From Oxalobacteraceae bacterium (GTDB lineage: Bacteria > Pseudomonadota > Gammaproteobacteria > Burkholderiales > Burkholderiaceae_D): DNA of 34,207 nt. Position numbers and translations under genes: made by a program. Below are positions 15,763 through 22,860 of the stretch, piece after piece. Positions within the stretch are counted from its first letter, which is position 1, and every line of letters starts with the position of its first letter. The notes under the pieces are model-generated. The model ran no database searches. It was not told the DNA's origin and saw only the letters and a list, made by a program, of their open reading frames with translations. The stretch covers positions 1-34,207 of the forward strand of contig JAIXTG010000390.1 of the NCBI GenBank assembly GCA_027484285.1. Direction: 5' to 3'.

Positions 15763-17085
15763 ATGGGCAGATGGCAAAACTTCACTGCTGGTCGAGTCGA
15801 GCAGTTCGATTGCAAACAAGGGCAGCGGCAAACGATCTACTGGGACGGTAAGGCTCCCGGGCTTGGCGTTCGAGTAACGATCTCGGGCGCGAAGTCATAC
15901 ATATTCGAATCTCGGCTGCATGGTAAGACTATCCGCTTGACCATCGGCGACGTCCGCTCATGGTCGATCAAGCAGGCACAGGACCGCGCGACTGCCCTGA
16001 AGACGCAAATAGACCAAGGGATCGATCCTCGACAAGTAGCGGCTGAGCGAGCAGCGGCTCACGCTGCAAGCACGGCTGCGGCCCTAAAAGAACAGCTGAC
16101 CGTATCGAAGGTTTGGGCAACCTACCTTCAGGTTCGAGGTAAAAGATGGAGCGAACGTACGCTCGCCGACCATATCAAGCTGGCAGATCCGGGGGGGCAT
16201 CCGCGAAAGCGCGGGACAGGTTTGGTAGCACCGGGCCCGTTGGCCTGCATCATGCCGTTGAAACTGGTCGAGCTCGATTCGTCGCACGTTGCAAAGTGGC
16301 TGGATTCAGAGGCTGAACTACGGCCGACGCAAGCAGCGCTGGCATATCGTCTGCTGCGAGGGTTTCTTCGCTGGTGCAGCACGACGCCGGATTACAAAGG
16401 GCTGGTTGATCTCGACGCTGTTAGCTCACGAGTTGCAAAAGACCATGTCCCGAAGGTCAAGCCGAAACCCGATGATTGCTTGCAACGAGAACAGCTTACA
16501 GCATGGTTCGAAGCCGTCCGCCAAATCTCCAGCCCCGTGATATCCGCCTACCTACAAGCGCTGCTATTGACTGGGGCACGTCGCGAGGAGTTGATGGCAC
16601 TTCGGTGGGCGGATGTCGATTTCCAGTGGTCCAGTCTGCGCATCTCCGACAAAGTGGAAGAGGATGGGCGTGTTATTCCCCTGACGCCATACGTCGCGAA
16701 CATCTTAAAGGCGCTGCCTAGAAGGAATGACTGGGTATTTAGCAGCACTGGCGCTGCATCTGGCCGCCTGCAGGAGCCGAGGATTCAGCACAATCAAGCG
16801 CTGGCAAGAGCGGGACTCCCGCACGTCACTATCCATGGGCTTCGTCGTTCGTTTGGCACGCTGGCTGAGTGGGTTGAATGCCCAACGGGGGTCTCAGCGC
16901 AGATCATGGGGCACAAGCCATCGGCAATCGCAGAGAAGCACTATCGTCGCCGCCCTCTCGACTTGCTGCGCAGTTGGCACACGAAGATTGAAGCATGGAT
17001 TCTTGAGCAGGCGAGTATCGCAGTGCCCGACACGATTGGTTCGATAAGTGTGCTGCGTGTGGTGAACGGAGTGTCCAATGGCTAA
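15763..17085 (+). CDS. int: Tyrosine recombinase (integrase) of element A
   Basis: Site-specific recombinase that inserts element A at the tRNA 3' end. 440 aa from ATG 15763, which follows GAGAGGG; the upstream in-frame TTG is less likely. It has the P4-type layout: an N-terminal arm-binding DUF4102-like domain (APGLGVRVTISGAKSYIFES, then IRLTIGDVRSWSIKQAQD), a core-binding domain and a catalytic domain. The catalytic residues visible are R273 (TGARREEL), H358 and R361 (HGLRRSF), H384 (MGHKPSA) and Y394 (EKHY). It is the same length as the element B integrase and clearly homologous, which explains the shared target site. Confidence 0.92.
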   Translation: MGRWQNFTAGRVEQFDCKQGQRQTIYWDGKAPGLGVRVTISGAKSYIFESRLHGKTIRLTIGDVRSWSIKQAQDRATALKTQIDQGIDPRQVAAERAAAHAASTAAALKEQLTVSKVWATYLQVRGKRWSERTLADHIKLADPGGHPRKRGTGLVAPGPLACIMPLKLVELDSSHVAKWLDSEAELRPTQAALAYRLLRGFLRWCSTTPDYKGLVDLDAVSSRVAKDHVPKVKPKPDDCLQREQLTAWFEAVRQISSPVISAYLQALLLTGARREELMALRWADVDFQWSSLRISDKVEEDGRVIPLTPYVANILKALPRRNDWVFSSTGAASGRLQEPRIQHNQALARAGLPHVTIHGLRRSFGTLAEWVECPTGVSAQIMGHKPSAIAEKHYRRRPLDLLRSWHTKIEAWILEQASIAVPDTIGSISVLRVVNGVSNG

Positions 17086-17599
17086 ACGGGGCAGGCCGGT
17101 AACGAATCCGAGAACGATCATCGATCAGCTTATGAAAAATCCGCCGCCGTATATCGTTGGGTGGCGTTCTCGCCGACAAAATTTCTCTTTTCTGTGGAAA
17201 AAAGTATGGTGCACCACGGAGAAACATCAAAAAACAGTCGAGGCAGTGCAAAAAAAACTACAAGTTCGTCGTAGCGACCTTGACCGTGTGCTTGCCGGAT
17301 ATTCGGAGGGGATGACCGAGGAGCAACTGAAGGAAGCGTGGTTAGTGCTGGATAAGCGCAAGAAGAAAATTGTGGCTGACGTAACTAACGGGGGTAAAGC
17401 CAAATCGCAGAGAAGCAAACCGGCATGGCATTGTGAAGCAACTCGTCTTTTCACGGAGATTGAACGTAGCCGTGCCGGCATCGCAGAAAAGCTGTCAGCT
17501 TCGCGGCTGGCCGAGCTCGTTCTCGCCCGCTGGACTTGCCTGACGATCAATGCGCCTAGCCACGGAACATTACGAAAGTATTTAGTTAAATCACGCTAG
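17078..17599 (+). CDS. Hypothetical protein next to the integrase
   Basis: A 173-aa, strongly basic protein of unknown function, starting inside the 3' end of the integrase gene (8-base overlap) and so probably co-translated with it. The N-terminus MAKRGRPVTNPRTIIDQLMK is Arg/Pro-rich. The middle is a Lys-rich helical region (LKEAWLVLDKRKKKIVADV). A role in recombination or DNA binding is possible but unproven. Confidence 0.6.
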   Translation: MAKRGRPVTNPRTIIDQLMKNPPPYIVGWRSRRQNFSFLWKKVWCTTEKHQKTVEAVQKKLQVRRSDLDRVLAGYSEGMTEEQLKEAWLVLDKRKKKIVADVTNGGKAKSQRSKPAWHCEATRLFTEIERSRAGIAEKLSASRLAELVLARWTCLTINAPSHGTLRKYLVKSR

Positions 17600-17675
17600 T
17601 TGGCAGAGTGCACTTCAATACGAAATTCATCGTTCTTATGCTGACGACATGTTTAACAACCCCAGAGGGTGCCAC

Positions 17676-17882
17676 ATGTCGCAGTATTTCATTCCTTTAT
17701 CCGAAGAGCAGCGGGAAACACTGAACACTGAAGCCGCTGCAATACACCTGGATCGTAAGCCTCAAACTCTGCGGACATGGGCTTGCAAAGAAAACGGTCC
17801 TATTCGCCCTCTTCGCATTCATGGCCGACTTGCATGGCGAGTTGCTGACCTGCGTGCGCTAGTCAAAGGGGAACCGCAATGA
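17676..17882 (+). CDS. Small HTH protein (excisionase-like)
   Basis: A 68-aa DNA-binding protein from ATG 17676; the in-frame ATG at 17649 lacks a good binding site, while GAGGG precedes 17676. It has the HTH pattern AAIHLDRKPQTLRTWAC followed by the wing-like RIHGRLAWRVADLRALV. The same protein type is found in element B (28351-28575). Its stop overlaps the Prim-Pol ATG by ATGA. By size and place it could be the excisionase or the regulator of the replication operon. Confidence 0.75.
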   Translation: MSQYFIPLSEEQRETLNTEAAAIHLDRKPQTLRTWACKENGPIRPLRIHGRLAWRVADLRALVKGEPQ

Positions 17883-18385
17883 ATCCTCCTGAAGTGCTGA
17901 TGGACTACGTCAAACATTATCAGTCGCAGGGGTTTGTACCAATCCCCTTGTACGGTATGCGTGCTGGCATTTGTACGTGTCGCCTTGGCGCTCAGTGCAC
18001 GAGCTCCGGTAAGCATCCGATCATAAAACGGCAAACGGTAATTGCAGCTGGTGATGAGCTATGGAGCAGTTGGATAGCAACCCATCCGAGCATGAATCTT
18101 GGAATTCTGACGGGATCTGAGTCGGGCATATTTGTCCTTGACGTAGATCCTCGGCACGGCGGCGACGAGTCTTACGAAGAGCTCATTCAGCTGATTGGCC
18201 CGCTGCCTGTAACCCTCGCAGCACAAACCGGAGGCGGTGGCCGCCACTACGTTTTTAAGATTCCGCCGGGTGTGGCGATCAAGAATAGCGTCGGTACTTT
18301 GGGGGAGGGGCTCGATGTGCGCGGTGAAGGTGGGTTAATCGTGGTTGAGCCAAGCGTCACGAAAGGGGAATATAAATGGCTGTAA
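17879..18385 (+). CDS. Prim-Pol domain protein (primase-polymerase), 5' part of a split gene
   Basis: 168 aa with the bifunctional primase-polymerase (archaeo-eukaryotic primase) fold. It shows FVLDVDPRHGG with the metal-binding D88 and D90, GGGGRHYVFK with H123, and GEGLDVRGEGG with D146. Start is an ATGA overlap with the HTH gene. The frame stops at KWL-TAA, where relatives run on into a linker and PriCT domain. That continuation is found in the next reading frame, so the gene appears split by a one-base deletion, or was separated into two coupled genes (ATGGCTGTAA overlap). Confidence 0.85.
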   Translation: MNPPEVLMDYVKHYQSQGFVPIPLYGMRAGICTCRLGAQCTSSGKHPIIKRQTVIAAGDELWSSWIATHPSMNLGILTGSESGIFVLDVDPRHGGDESYEELIQLIGPLPVTLAAQTGGGGRHYVFKIPPGVAIKNSVGTLGEGLDVRGEGGLIVVEPSVTKGEYKWL

Positions 18386-19893
18386 CTCGTCTTTCAGTAG
18401 CACCAGTTGTGCTACCCACCCCAGCACTACTTAATCTTGTATGCGGTCCACGGTCGAAGGCAAAGCATCCGGCAACAGGTTCAGCCGTTATGCAAGCTAT
18501 TGTCGGCTTTACCATGCCTGCAGATGGCGCCGTAGGCGAAGGAGGTCGTGATAATTTCCTTGCGCAGGCGGCCGGGCATTTTTTAAAACACACGCAAGAT
18601 GAAACTGCGCTAATCGAGATTCTCAATCTCGTTAATTCGTTGAAGTGCAGTCCCCCGTTGAGTTACAGCGAAGTCGAGAACGTAGCGAGATCGGTTAACC
18701 GATACCGTACAACGCGTCAAACCACACCGTTATCCCTTGGTGATGGCAAGATCACTTTGTCTCCTATACCCCCTAGCCCACGCAAAGCTGTATGGGGCGA
18801 CATGTTATTCGATGGCAAATACTCAGTGCTAGCAGGGCCGGGAGGAACTTCGAAAACGATGCTCGCGCTTTGCCTCGCTGCGCAAGTAGTTGTAGGCAAA
18901 GACTGGGCGGGCCAAGCAATAGGTAAAGGCTCGGCGCTTCTAATCCTTGGCGAAGAAGACAACGACGAGGTTCATCGCCGGATTAATGCGGTCGCAACAA
19001 AATTTTCCCCGACTGAGCACGCTGAGCTGCAGGATGGTATCCGTGTGATACCGGCATGCGGGAAAGATTTACGCCTCGTCCGGCTAGCTCAAGGTAATCC
19101 AGAGCCGACTGGTCTCGATAACCAAGTTGTGGAGATGGCAGAACAACTGAAACTCGAGTCCGGGCAAGCGGTACGCTTAATTGTGATTGACCATGCCAGA
19201 TTGGTGGGTGCCGGCGATACCAACGATGCAAGCCATGTGACCGAGCTGACTAGGGTTCTTACGTCGATAGCTGACCGCACCGGTGCTGCCGTGCTGCTGA
19301 TCGGGCACAGCCCAAAATCTGTGCATGGAAAAGCGAGTGACGAACTATCGCCAGCCGATGTCGTTGGGTCTGGTGCGTACGTGGACAACTCGCGTAGCGC
19401 ATTGTTGATGACTTCTCTTAGTGAGGGCGACAGCAAAAAATTCGGAATTCTTCCGGATGCAAGGCTGAGCTACGCCCGATTGCAGGTAGTGAAAAACAAT
19501 TACGGAGCTACCGGCACGACGCTTTACTTCAAGCGGGAACATGACCCGGACTATCAGGTGTCGGTACTCGTGCCAGTTACGCTGGCACTTGTTCAAAAAA
19601 AGGTTAACCAGCAACAACAGCTGGAACAAAAGATCATCGACCTGCTGGTACTGAGCAAAAAGCCGATCAGCAAGACGGAACTACGTGACCGATATTCAGG
19701 TGTGGATGGCCAACTGGGTGCATCAGAGGCGGCGGTGAGAAACGTCATCAAGGAGATGATTTTCAGCGGTCGGCTGGTCGAGAGAAAACCAACTGACAGT
19801 GAGCGAAAACTACATCGGCTATCTGCCAACATTCGTTCCGTGCTTGAGCCGGTCAGCTGGCCGGGTGTCGGGTGCCGGGCTGTTGAAAAATGA
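18376..19893 (+). CDS. PriCT and AAA_25 (RepA-like) helicase, 3' part of the split replication gene
   Basis: 505 aa. Residues 53-108 (VGEGGRDNFLAQAAGHFLKH ... VENVARSVNRY) match a PriCT primase C-terminal domain. Residues 140-400 form a RecA/DnaB-like ATPase with Walker A GPGGTSKT (154-161), LGEEDN (191-196) and Walker B IVIDHARL (269-276). The C-terminal part has a winged-helix look (KKPISKTELRDRY, SEAAVRNVIKEMI). It probably unwinds the element DNA with the Prim-Pol protein. It begins within the last ten bases of the Prim-Pol gene in the -1 frame. Confidence 0.87.
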   Translation: MAVTRLSVAPVVLPTPALLNLVCGPRSKAKHPATGSAVMQAIVGFTMPADGAVGEGGRDNFLAQAAGHFLKHTQDETALIEILNLVNSLKCSPPLSYSEVENVARSVNRYRTTRQTTPLSLGDGKITLSPIPPSPRKAVWGDMLFDGKYSVLAGPGGTSKTMLALCLAAQVVVGKDWAGQAIGKGSALLILGEEDNDEVHRRINAVATKFSPTEHAELQDGIRVIPACGKDLRLVRLAQGNPEPTGLDNQVVEMAEQLKLESGQAVRLIVIDHARLVGAGDTNDASHVTELTRVLTSIADRTGAAVLLIGHSPKSVHGKASDELSPADVVGSGAYVDNSRSALLMTSLSEGDSKKFGILPDARLSYARLQVVKNNYGATGTTLYFKREHDPDYQVSVLVPVTLALVQKKVNQQQQLEQKIIDLLVLSKKPISKTELRDRYSGVDGQLGASEAAVRNVIKEMIFSGRLVERKPTDSERKLHRLSANIRSVLEPVSWPGVGCRAVEK

Positions 19894-20023
19894 TTTTTGA
19901 GAAACCGGCCAAAACCGAGACTAATTAAGGGGTCTGGGCGGGTAACAATGCAGGGTTTGTGCCGACAATAAAAACCCTTCCTAACCAATTGAATTAATTG
20001 GGATTTTTCGTTATCAAGCTTTG

Positions 20024-20071
20024 ACGTCCTAACGGACGGTGCCGGCTTTATCCGGCACCCGTCCGGGACGT
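20024..20071. promoter_or_regulatory. Long imperfect hairpin in the replication-cargo gap
   Basis: ACGTCC...GGAC.GGTGCCGG pairs with CCGGCACC.GTCC.GGACGT around CTTTAT, giving about 18 paired bases with small bulges. A second, AT-rich palindrome (CCAATT/AATTGG) lies at 19985-20001. Both fall in the 215-base gap after the helicase gene. They may form a terminator, a single-strand initiation site or a regulatory target. Confidence 0.5.
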
Positions 20072-20108
20072 GAGGACTGGCAAAAAATATCACCACAGGA
20101 ACTTAAAA

Positions 20109-20453
20109 ATGGTATGTTATTTAGAGCGAGTAAAAACGGAATCAGAGCGGGTCTTCGCAGCACACGATGGTGCATCCAATTCAGCTGGAAGCATTGCGTC
20201 TGCTAATTGGGCGGAGCGATTAACTCCGCTAGAAGAGAGACTGAAGAAGCTTTTAGCATCGATACCGAATGACGTTATTTCGAGCGGCTTATCCCTCGAC
20301 TCACTTCGGCGGTTGCTAGCTGGAAAATGGCGTGGTAACTGCCACCCCGGTGAGTTGGGCGAAGCGCTTCGCAAACTAGGTTACGTCCGACACAGGGATT
20401 GGTCAGAGGCTGAGGGTGGTTTTCGCGCGAAGTGGTTTAAGGCGGGGATATGA
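20109..20453 (+). CDS. Hypothetical protein
   Basis: 114 aa from ATG 20109 (ACAGGAAC upstream); the in-frame ATG at 20070 is less likely because it starts in the hairpin. It is helical, with LTPLEERLKKLLASIPNDVI and LSLDSLRRLLAGKWRG followed by ELGEALRKLGYVRHRDW, a pattern like a winged-helix DNA-binding tail of primase-type proteins. Its stop overlaps the next ATG (ATGA). Function unknown. Confidence 0.6.
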   Translation: MVCYLERVKTESERVFAAHDGASNSAGSIASANWAERLTPLEERLKKLLASIPNDVISSGLSLDSLRRLLAGKWRGNCHPGELGEALRKLGYVRHRDWSEAEGGFRAKWFKAGI

Positions 20454-20920
20454 TGGGTTTGCAGACAACTGCCTGGCATGAAGCGGCCCACCTTGTAGTG
20501 TTTATTAAACTCGGTGGTCGTTACAAACCAGGAGACTACGCGAAGATCAACCCTGACCACGGCGGCGTTCGTCTTTCGTTGCTAATCGATCGTGAATATG
20601 GCTTTTTGCTCGAGGCTTGCACGTTGGCTGCAGGCATTGCTTGCGATGAGATCGTGGGCCATCAAAGTTTTAATGGAAACGGATCTGATGCACACACCTT
20701 ACAAGAGTTATATCCGAATAGTGCCGACCAAAAGCTGATCGTTCGAAAGGTACGACAGTGGATGGAAGTTCACTGGGCTGTTGTTCACGCCGTTTCCAGA
20801 ATATTAATCGCAAATCGAGTTTCAACAACAGGGTTGGTACCTCGTCGGGCCGTTTTGCAGTGTGTTCAGCTGATAAAAAATTGGGTCCGTTGCCGACGGG
20901 TCCATACACAGTTTAGGTAG
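20450..20920 (+). CDS. Stand-alone M41 (FtsH)-like peptidase domain protein
   Basis: 156 aa with AWHEAAHLVV at the start: H10, E11 and H14 form an HExxH zinc site. GGVRLSL resembles the strand that follows in FtsH. LAAGIACDEIVG followed by GNGSD (D80) resembles the FtsH helix with the third zinc ligand (GGRAAE...ASND). There is no AAA+ domain and no membrane segment, so it would act without an unfoldase. In mobile elements such proteins may cleave a repressor; that is inference. It is coupled by ATGA to the gene before it. Confidence 0.65.
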   Translation: MMGLQTTAWHEAAHLVVFIKLGGRYKPGDYAKINPDHGGVRLSLLIDREYGFLLEACTLAAGIACDEIVGHQSFNGNGSDAHTLQELYPNSADQKLIVRKVRQWMEVHWAVVHAVSRILIANRVSTTGLVPRRAVLQCVQLIKNWVRCRRVHTQFR

Positions 20921-20961
20921 TTCAACACAACTGATTCACTCAACTACTTTAGGGAGACAGC

Positions 20962-21195
20962 GTGAACCTGAAAATTGTTCCATTGACTTGGGGATTACTC
21001 ATAGGCGGTATCGGCGTTTGGACTATTTTTGGAATGACCAGCGGATTGAAATACTTGATCGGGCCATTGTGTTTATTTTTCGGCTGGACTTCCATCAAAG
21101 CCGCTATTTTCATGACAGAAAAGGATCTATCTGAGGTTATTTATAATGGCAAGCCTGTCAGTAAAGAAGTAGAAGAAAAAATTAACAGAATGTAG
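20962..21195 (+). CDS. Small membrane protein with two transmembrane helices
   Basis: 77 aa beginning at GTG 20962, with GGGAG six bases upstream. Two hydrophobic helices are clear: about residues 6-24 (VPLTWGLLIGGIGVWTIFG) and 29-50 (LKYLIGPLCLFFGWTSIKAAIF). A charged cytosolic tail follows (SKEVEEKINRM). No family is recognised. It starts a group of three small, AT-richer genes that look like cargo. Confidence 0.65.
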   Translation: MNLKIVPLTWGLLIGGIGVWTIFGMTSGLKYLIGPLCLFFGWTSIKAAIFMTEKDLSEVIYNGKPVSKEVEEKINRM

Positions 21196-21212
21196 GCCAG
21201 TGGGGAGATGAA

Positions 21213-21620
21213 ATGGGTTTGCTTCAAGCAGCTTATCGATGGATTGCCTACCCAAAATTTATTGACACCGTCGCCCGCTCGACGTATTCGTATTACAAAA
21301 TAGCAAAAGATAAAGGCGGCGCATCTGATCTCATTGCTTTGATGAATTCGCTATCAATGAGTCTTACAGACTATGCTGATAACGACAATGAAGGATTCCG
21401 GTATAGAAGCGAAGCAAATGAGATGTTCGACCGGGAGGTCAATTCAGGCCGGGACGTCGGCTTGTTAACCATTGGCTTAATTTTTATTAAAGTCTACAGC
21501 GGCGGATTTTCTGAGTCGCCAACAAAAACGGCCAACAGGCTCATTCAAGCGTACTACAAGCTTGATGCATCACGTTTTTTAATCGAAGGTAAGCCTCGTA
21601 ACTGGGGTGATCCCTCCTAA
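21213..21620 (+). CDS. Hypothetical protein
   Basis: 135 aa of unknown function, 17 bases after the membrane protein gene. ATG 21213 is preceded by GGGGAG. The protein is helical, with many Tyr residues (TYSYYKIAKDKGGASDLIAL). It includes a stretch NSGRDVGLLTIGLIFIKVYSG that could be amphipathic. Close spacing suggests it works with the membrane protein. No catalytic motif is seen. Confidence 0.6.
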   Translation: MGLLQAAYRWIAYPKFIDTVARSTYSYYKIAKDKGGASDLIALMNSLSMSLTDYADNDNEGFRYRSEANEMFDREVNSGRDVGLLTIGLIFIKVYSGGFSESPTKTANRLIQAYYKLDASRFLIEGKPRNWGDPS

Positions 21621-21645
21621 CTTAATGTGTGTGACCTTTTAGACT

Positions 21646-22062
21646 ATGGATACCTCCCTTACCATTGATGAAAAGGTGTTATCTGAAGGATTGCAAGCGT
21701 ATGCGCGCATGCTAAATCGTCGAGACCATCGCGAACTGGAGCCATGGCTCGCTGATGACTTCACCTATGAATCACAAATGGTTATAACTCCGATAGAACC
21801 GAAGTCAGTTTTTCTTGAATACATCGAACGCAAGTTAGACGCCATACGGAACAGTGAACAGCCAGTTTGGGCCGAAATGGGTTGGCTGGATCACAGCATT
21901 CCGGGGCCATGCGTGGTGGTGGCTCAAGGCACAAAGGAAAATCTCGTCGGGCTGGTACTTGGAAAAATTCATGCCGGTAGCTTGAAAAGGTTGGATATGT
22001 GCATCATTCCTCGGCCGCAATCTGCTCGGCGAAGTGGCATATATCCGGGCCTTGACGAATGA
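21646..22062 (+). CDS. Hypothetical protein, possibly NTF2-like
   Basis: 138 aa. The arrangement of an N-terminal helix (EGLQAYARMLNRRDHRELEPWLADDFTYES), then a helix VFLEYIERKLDAIRN and a series of beta strands (CVVVAQGTKENLVGLVLGKI) resembles the NTF2/SnoaL cone fold. The similarity is only of pattern. It is the last gene of element A's cargo, 25 bases after the preceding gene. Confidence 0.55.
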   Translation: MDTSLTIDEKVLSEGLQAYARMLNRRDHRELEPWLADDFTYESQMVITPIEPKSVFLEYIERKLDAIRNSEQPVWAEMGWLDHSIPGPCVVVAQGTKENLVGLVLGKIHAGSLKRLDMCIIPRPQSARRSGIYPGLDE

Positions 22063-22563
22063 CCACCGGCCGCAGCGAAGTCCATTGAGGGAAAATTTGC
22101 CGCGTGGCGACAAGTACTCGCAGCGAACGACGATCGCGAACTTCGCAAACTCAAACAAAGAAACCGTTGTTAGGTGTGAAGTTCACTGCACCACAAAGGC
22201 CGATACCTCAGTACACCCGCTGCAAGCAAACTGATCGGCCAATGACCGCTGCAAAAAATGGCAGCCCCTTTCTCAGTGTTCGCCGACGAAGTCCTCGTTG
22301 TAGCAACTGTAGGCCCCTCCTAATACTTGACCTTACGCTGGAAAGGTTGTGCTCTCCCTTCAAAAGTCATTACAGGCATTTATGCTTGTGGCGAAGATAT
22401 TGCATGCGTATTTAGCTTATGGATTTTAGGGATGCTGTGTGCGCCCAATATAAAACTCCGCCGAGGGCCGGCCCACCCCTCGGTCCCTGTGGGAGGCTAC
22501 TATCATCGTGGAGATGGTTCTCAAAGAATTGGTGGAACGCATCTTCCTCGCTGGCCGCGAAAA
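22063..22563. other. Gene-free 500-base stretch at the right end of element A
   Basis: No convincing gene is seen. Only short open frames occur, including a 23-codon one at 22514-22585 that I do not accept. A GC-rich inverted stretch (GAGGG...CCCTC near 22463-22482) could fold. The region separates the cargo from the attachment end. Confidence 0.4.
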
Positions 22564-22582
22564 ACTACATAGCGCCTACACA
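22564..22582. repeat. Arm-type repeat pair, right end of element A
   Basis: ACTACATAGCGCCTACACA contains TACAT and TACAC with an 11-bp period. The second unit is 20 bases left of the terminator hairpin stem, the same distance as at the right end of element B. It matches the left-end pair of element A at 15733. Confidence 0.55.
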
Positions 22583-22596
22583 TAATTAAAAAAACA

Positions 22597-22629
22597 AAAG
22601 GGCTACAGGCAAGATACCTGTAACCCTTT
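22597..22629 (-). terminator. Copy of the tRNA terminator hairpin beside att2
   Basis: AAAGGGCTACAGG and CCTGTAACCCTTT form a 13-bp stem with one mismatch around CAAGATA; an A-rich run to the left gives a T run on the minus strand. It shares the same GGGCTACAGG arm with the att1 copy, whereas the intact tRNA copy reads GGGTTACAGG. Confidence 0.75.
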
Positions 22630-22635
22630 GATTTT

Positions 22636-22683
22636 ATTGGTGGGCCTCCTTGGAGTCGAACCAAGCACCAACGGATTATGAGT
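22636..22683. repeat. att2: 48-bp copy of the tRNA 3' half
   Basis: Identical to att1 and to the tRNA copy for 48 bases, and to the tRNA for three bases more (CCG). It is the junction between elements A and B. Confidence 0.9.
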
Positions 22684-22814
22684 CCGAGCAAAATCGCATT
22701 CCCCCGCGTTGACCAAAGTTCATGTAACGCCGAAAAACTCTTATTATCAATGGTTTACGTCTGATTCCAACGGACTCTTGCGTTGACTAATGTTGCTTGA
22801 TATTCTCCAAATCG

Positions 22815-22834
22815 GGTTACATGGCGGTTACATG
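22815..22834. repeat. Arm-type repeat pair, left end of element B
   Basis: GTTACATGGCGGTTACATG contains GTTACATG twice with an 11-bp period; an inverted TTACATG occurs at 22721-22727. The right end of element B has TTACATAGCGGTTACATG (33383), 17 of 18 bases identical. The pair is about 135 bases from the att2 core, as in element A. Flanking AATCGGGTT and AACCCGATT (22810-22818 and 22836-22844) form perfect 9-bp inverted arms around it. Confidence 0.6.
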
Positions 22835-22860
22835 GAACCCGATTCCAGCGGGAGGCGCGG

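Larger units (their letters stand above)
15552..22683. mobile_element. Element A: integrative element between att1 and att2
   Basis: A 7.1-kb unit bounded by two 48-bp tRNA direct repeats. All genes run on the plus strand: integrase, unknown gene, HTH gene, Prim-Pol/PriCT/AAA replication genes, then a cargo group at 20109-22062. It is visibly poorer in G+C than the cas genes. It has no packaging or conjugation genes, so it would need a helper to move between cells. Confidence 0.8.

Noticed and set aside
18364..18385. Programmed -1 frameshift joining Prim-Pol to PriCT
   Set aside because: No canonical slippery heptamer is present in frame; coupling or mutation is simpler.
22514..22585. 23-codon open frame MVLKELVERIFLAGREKLHS
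   Set aside because: Coding-like composition but too short, no family, and it runs across the arm-type repeat pair; may be a gene remnant.
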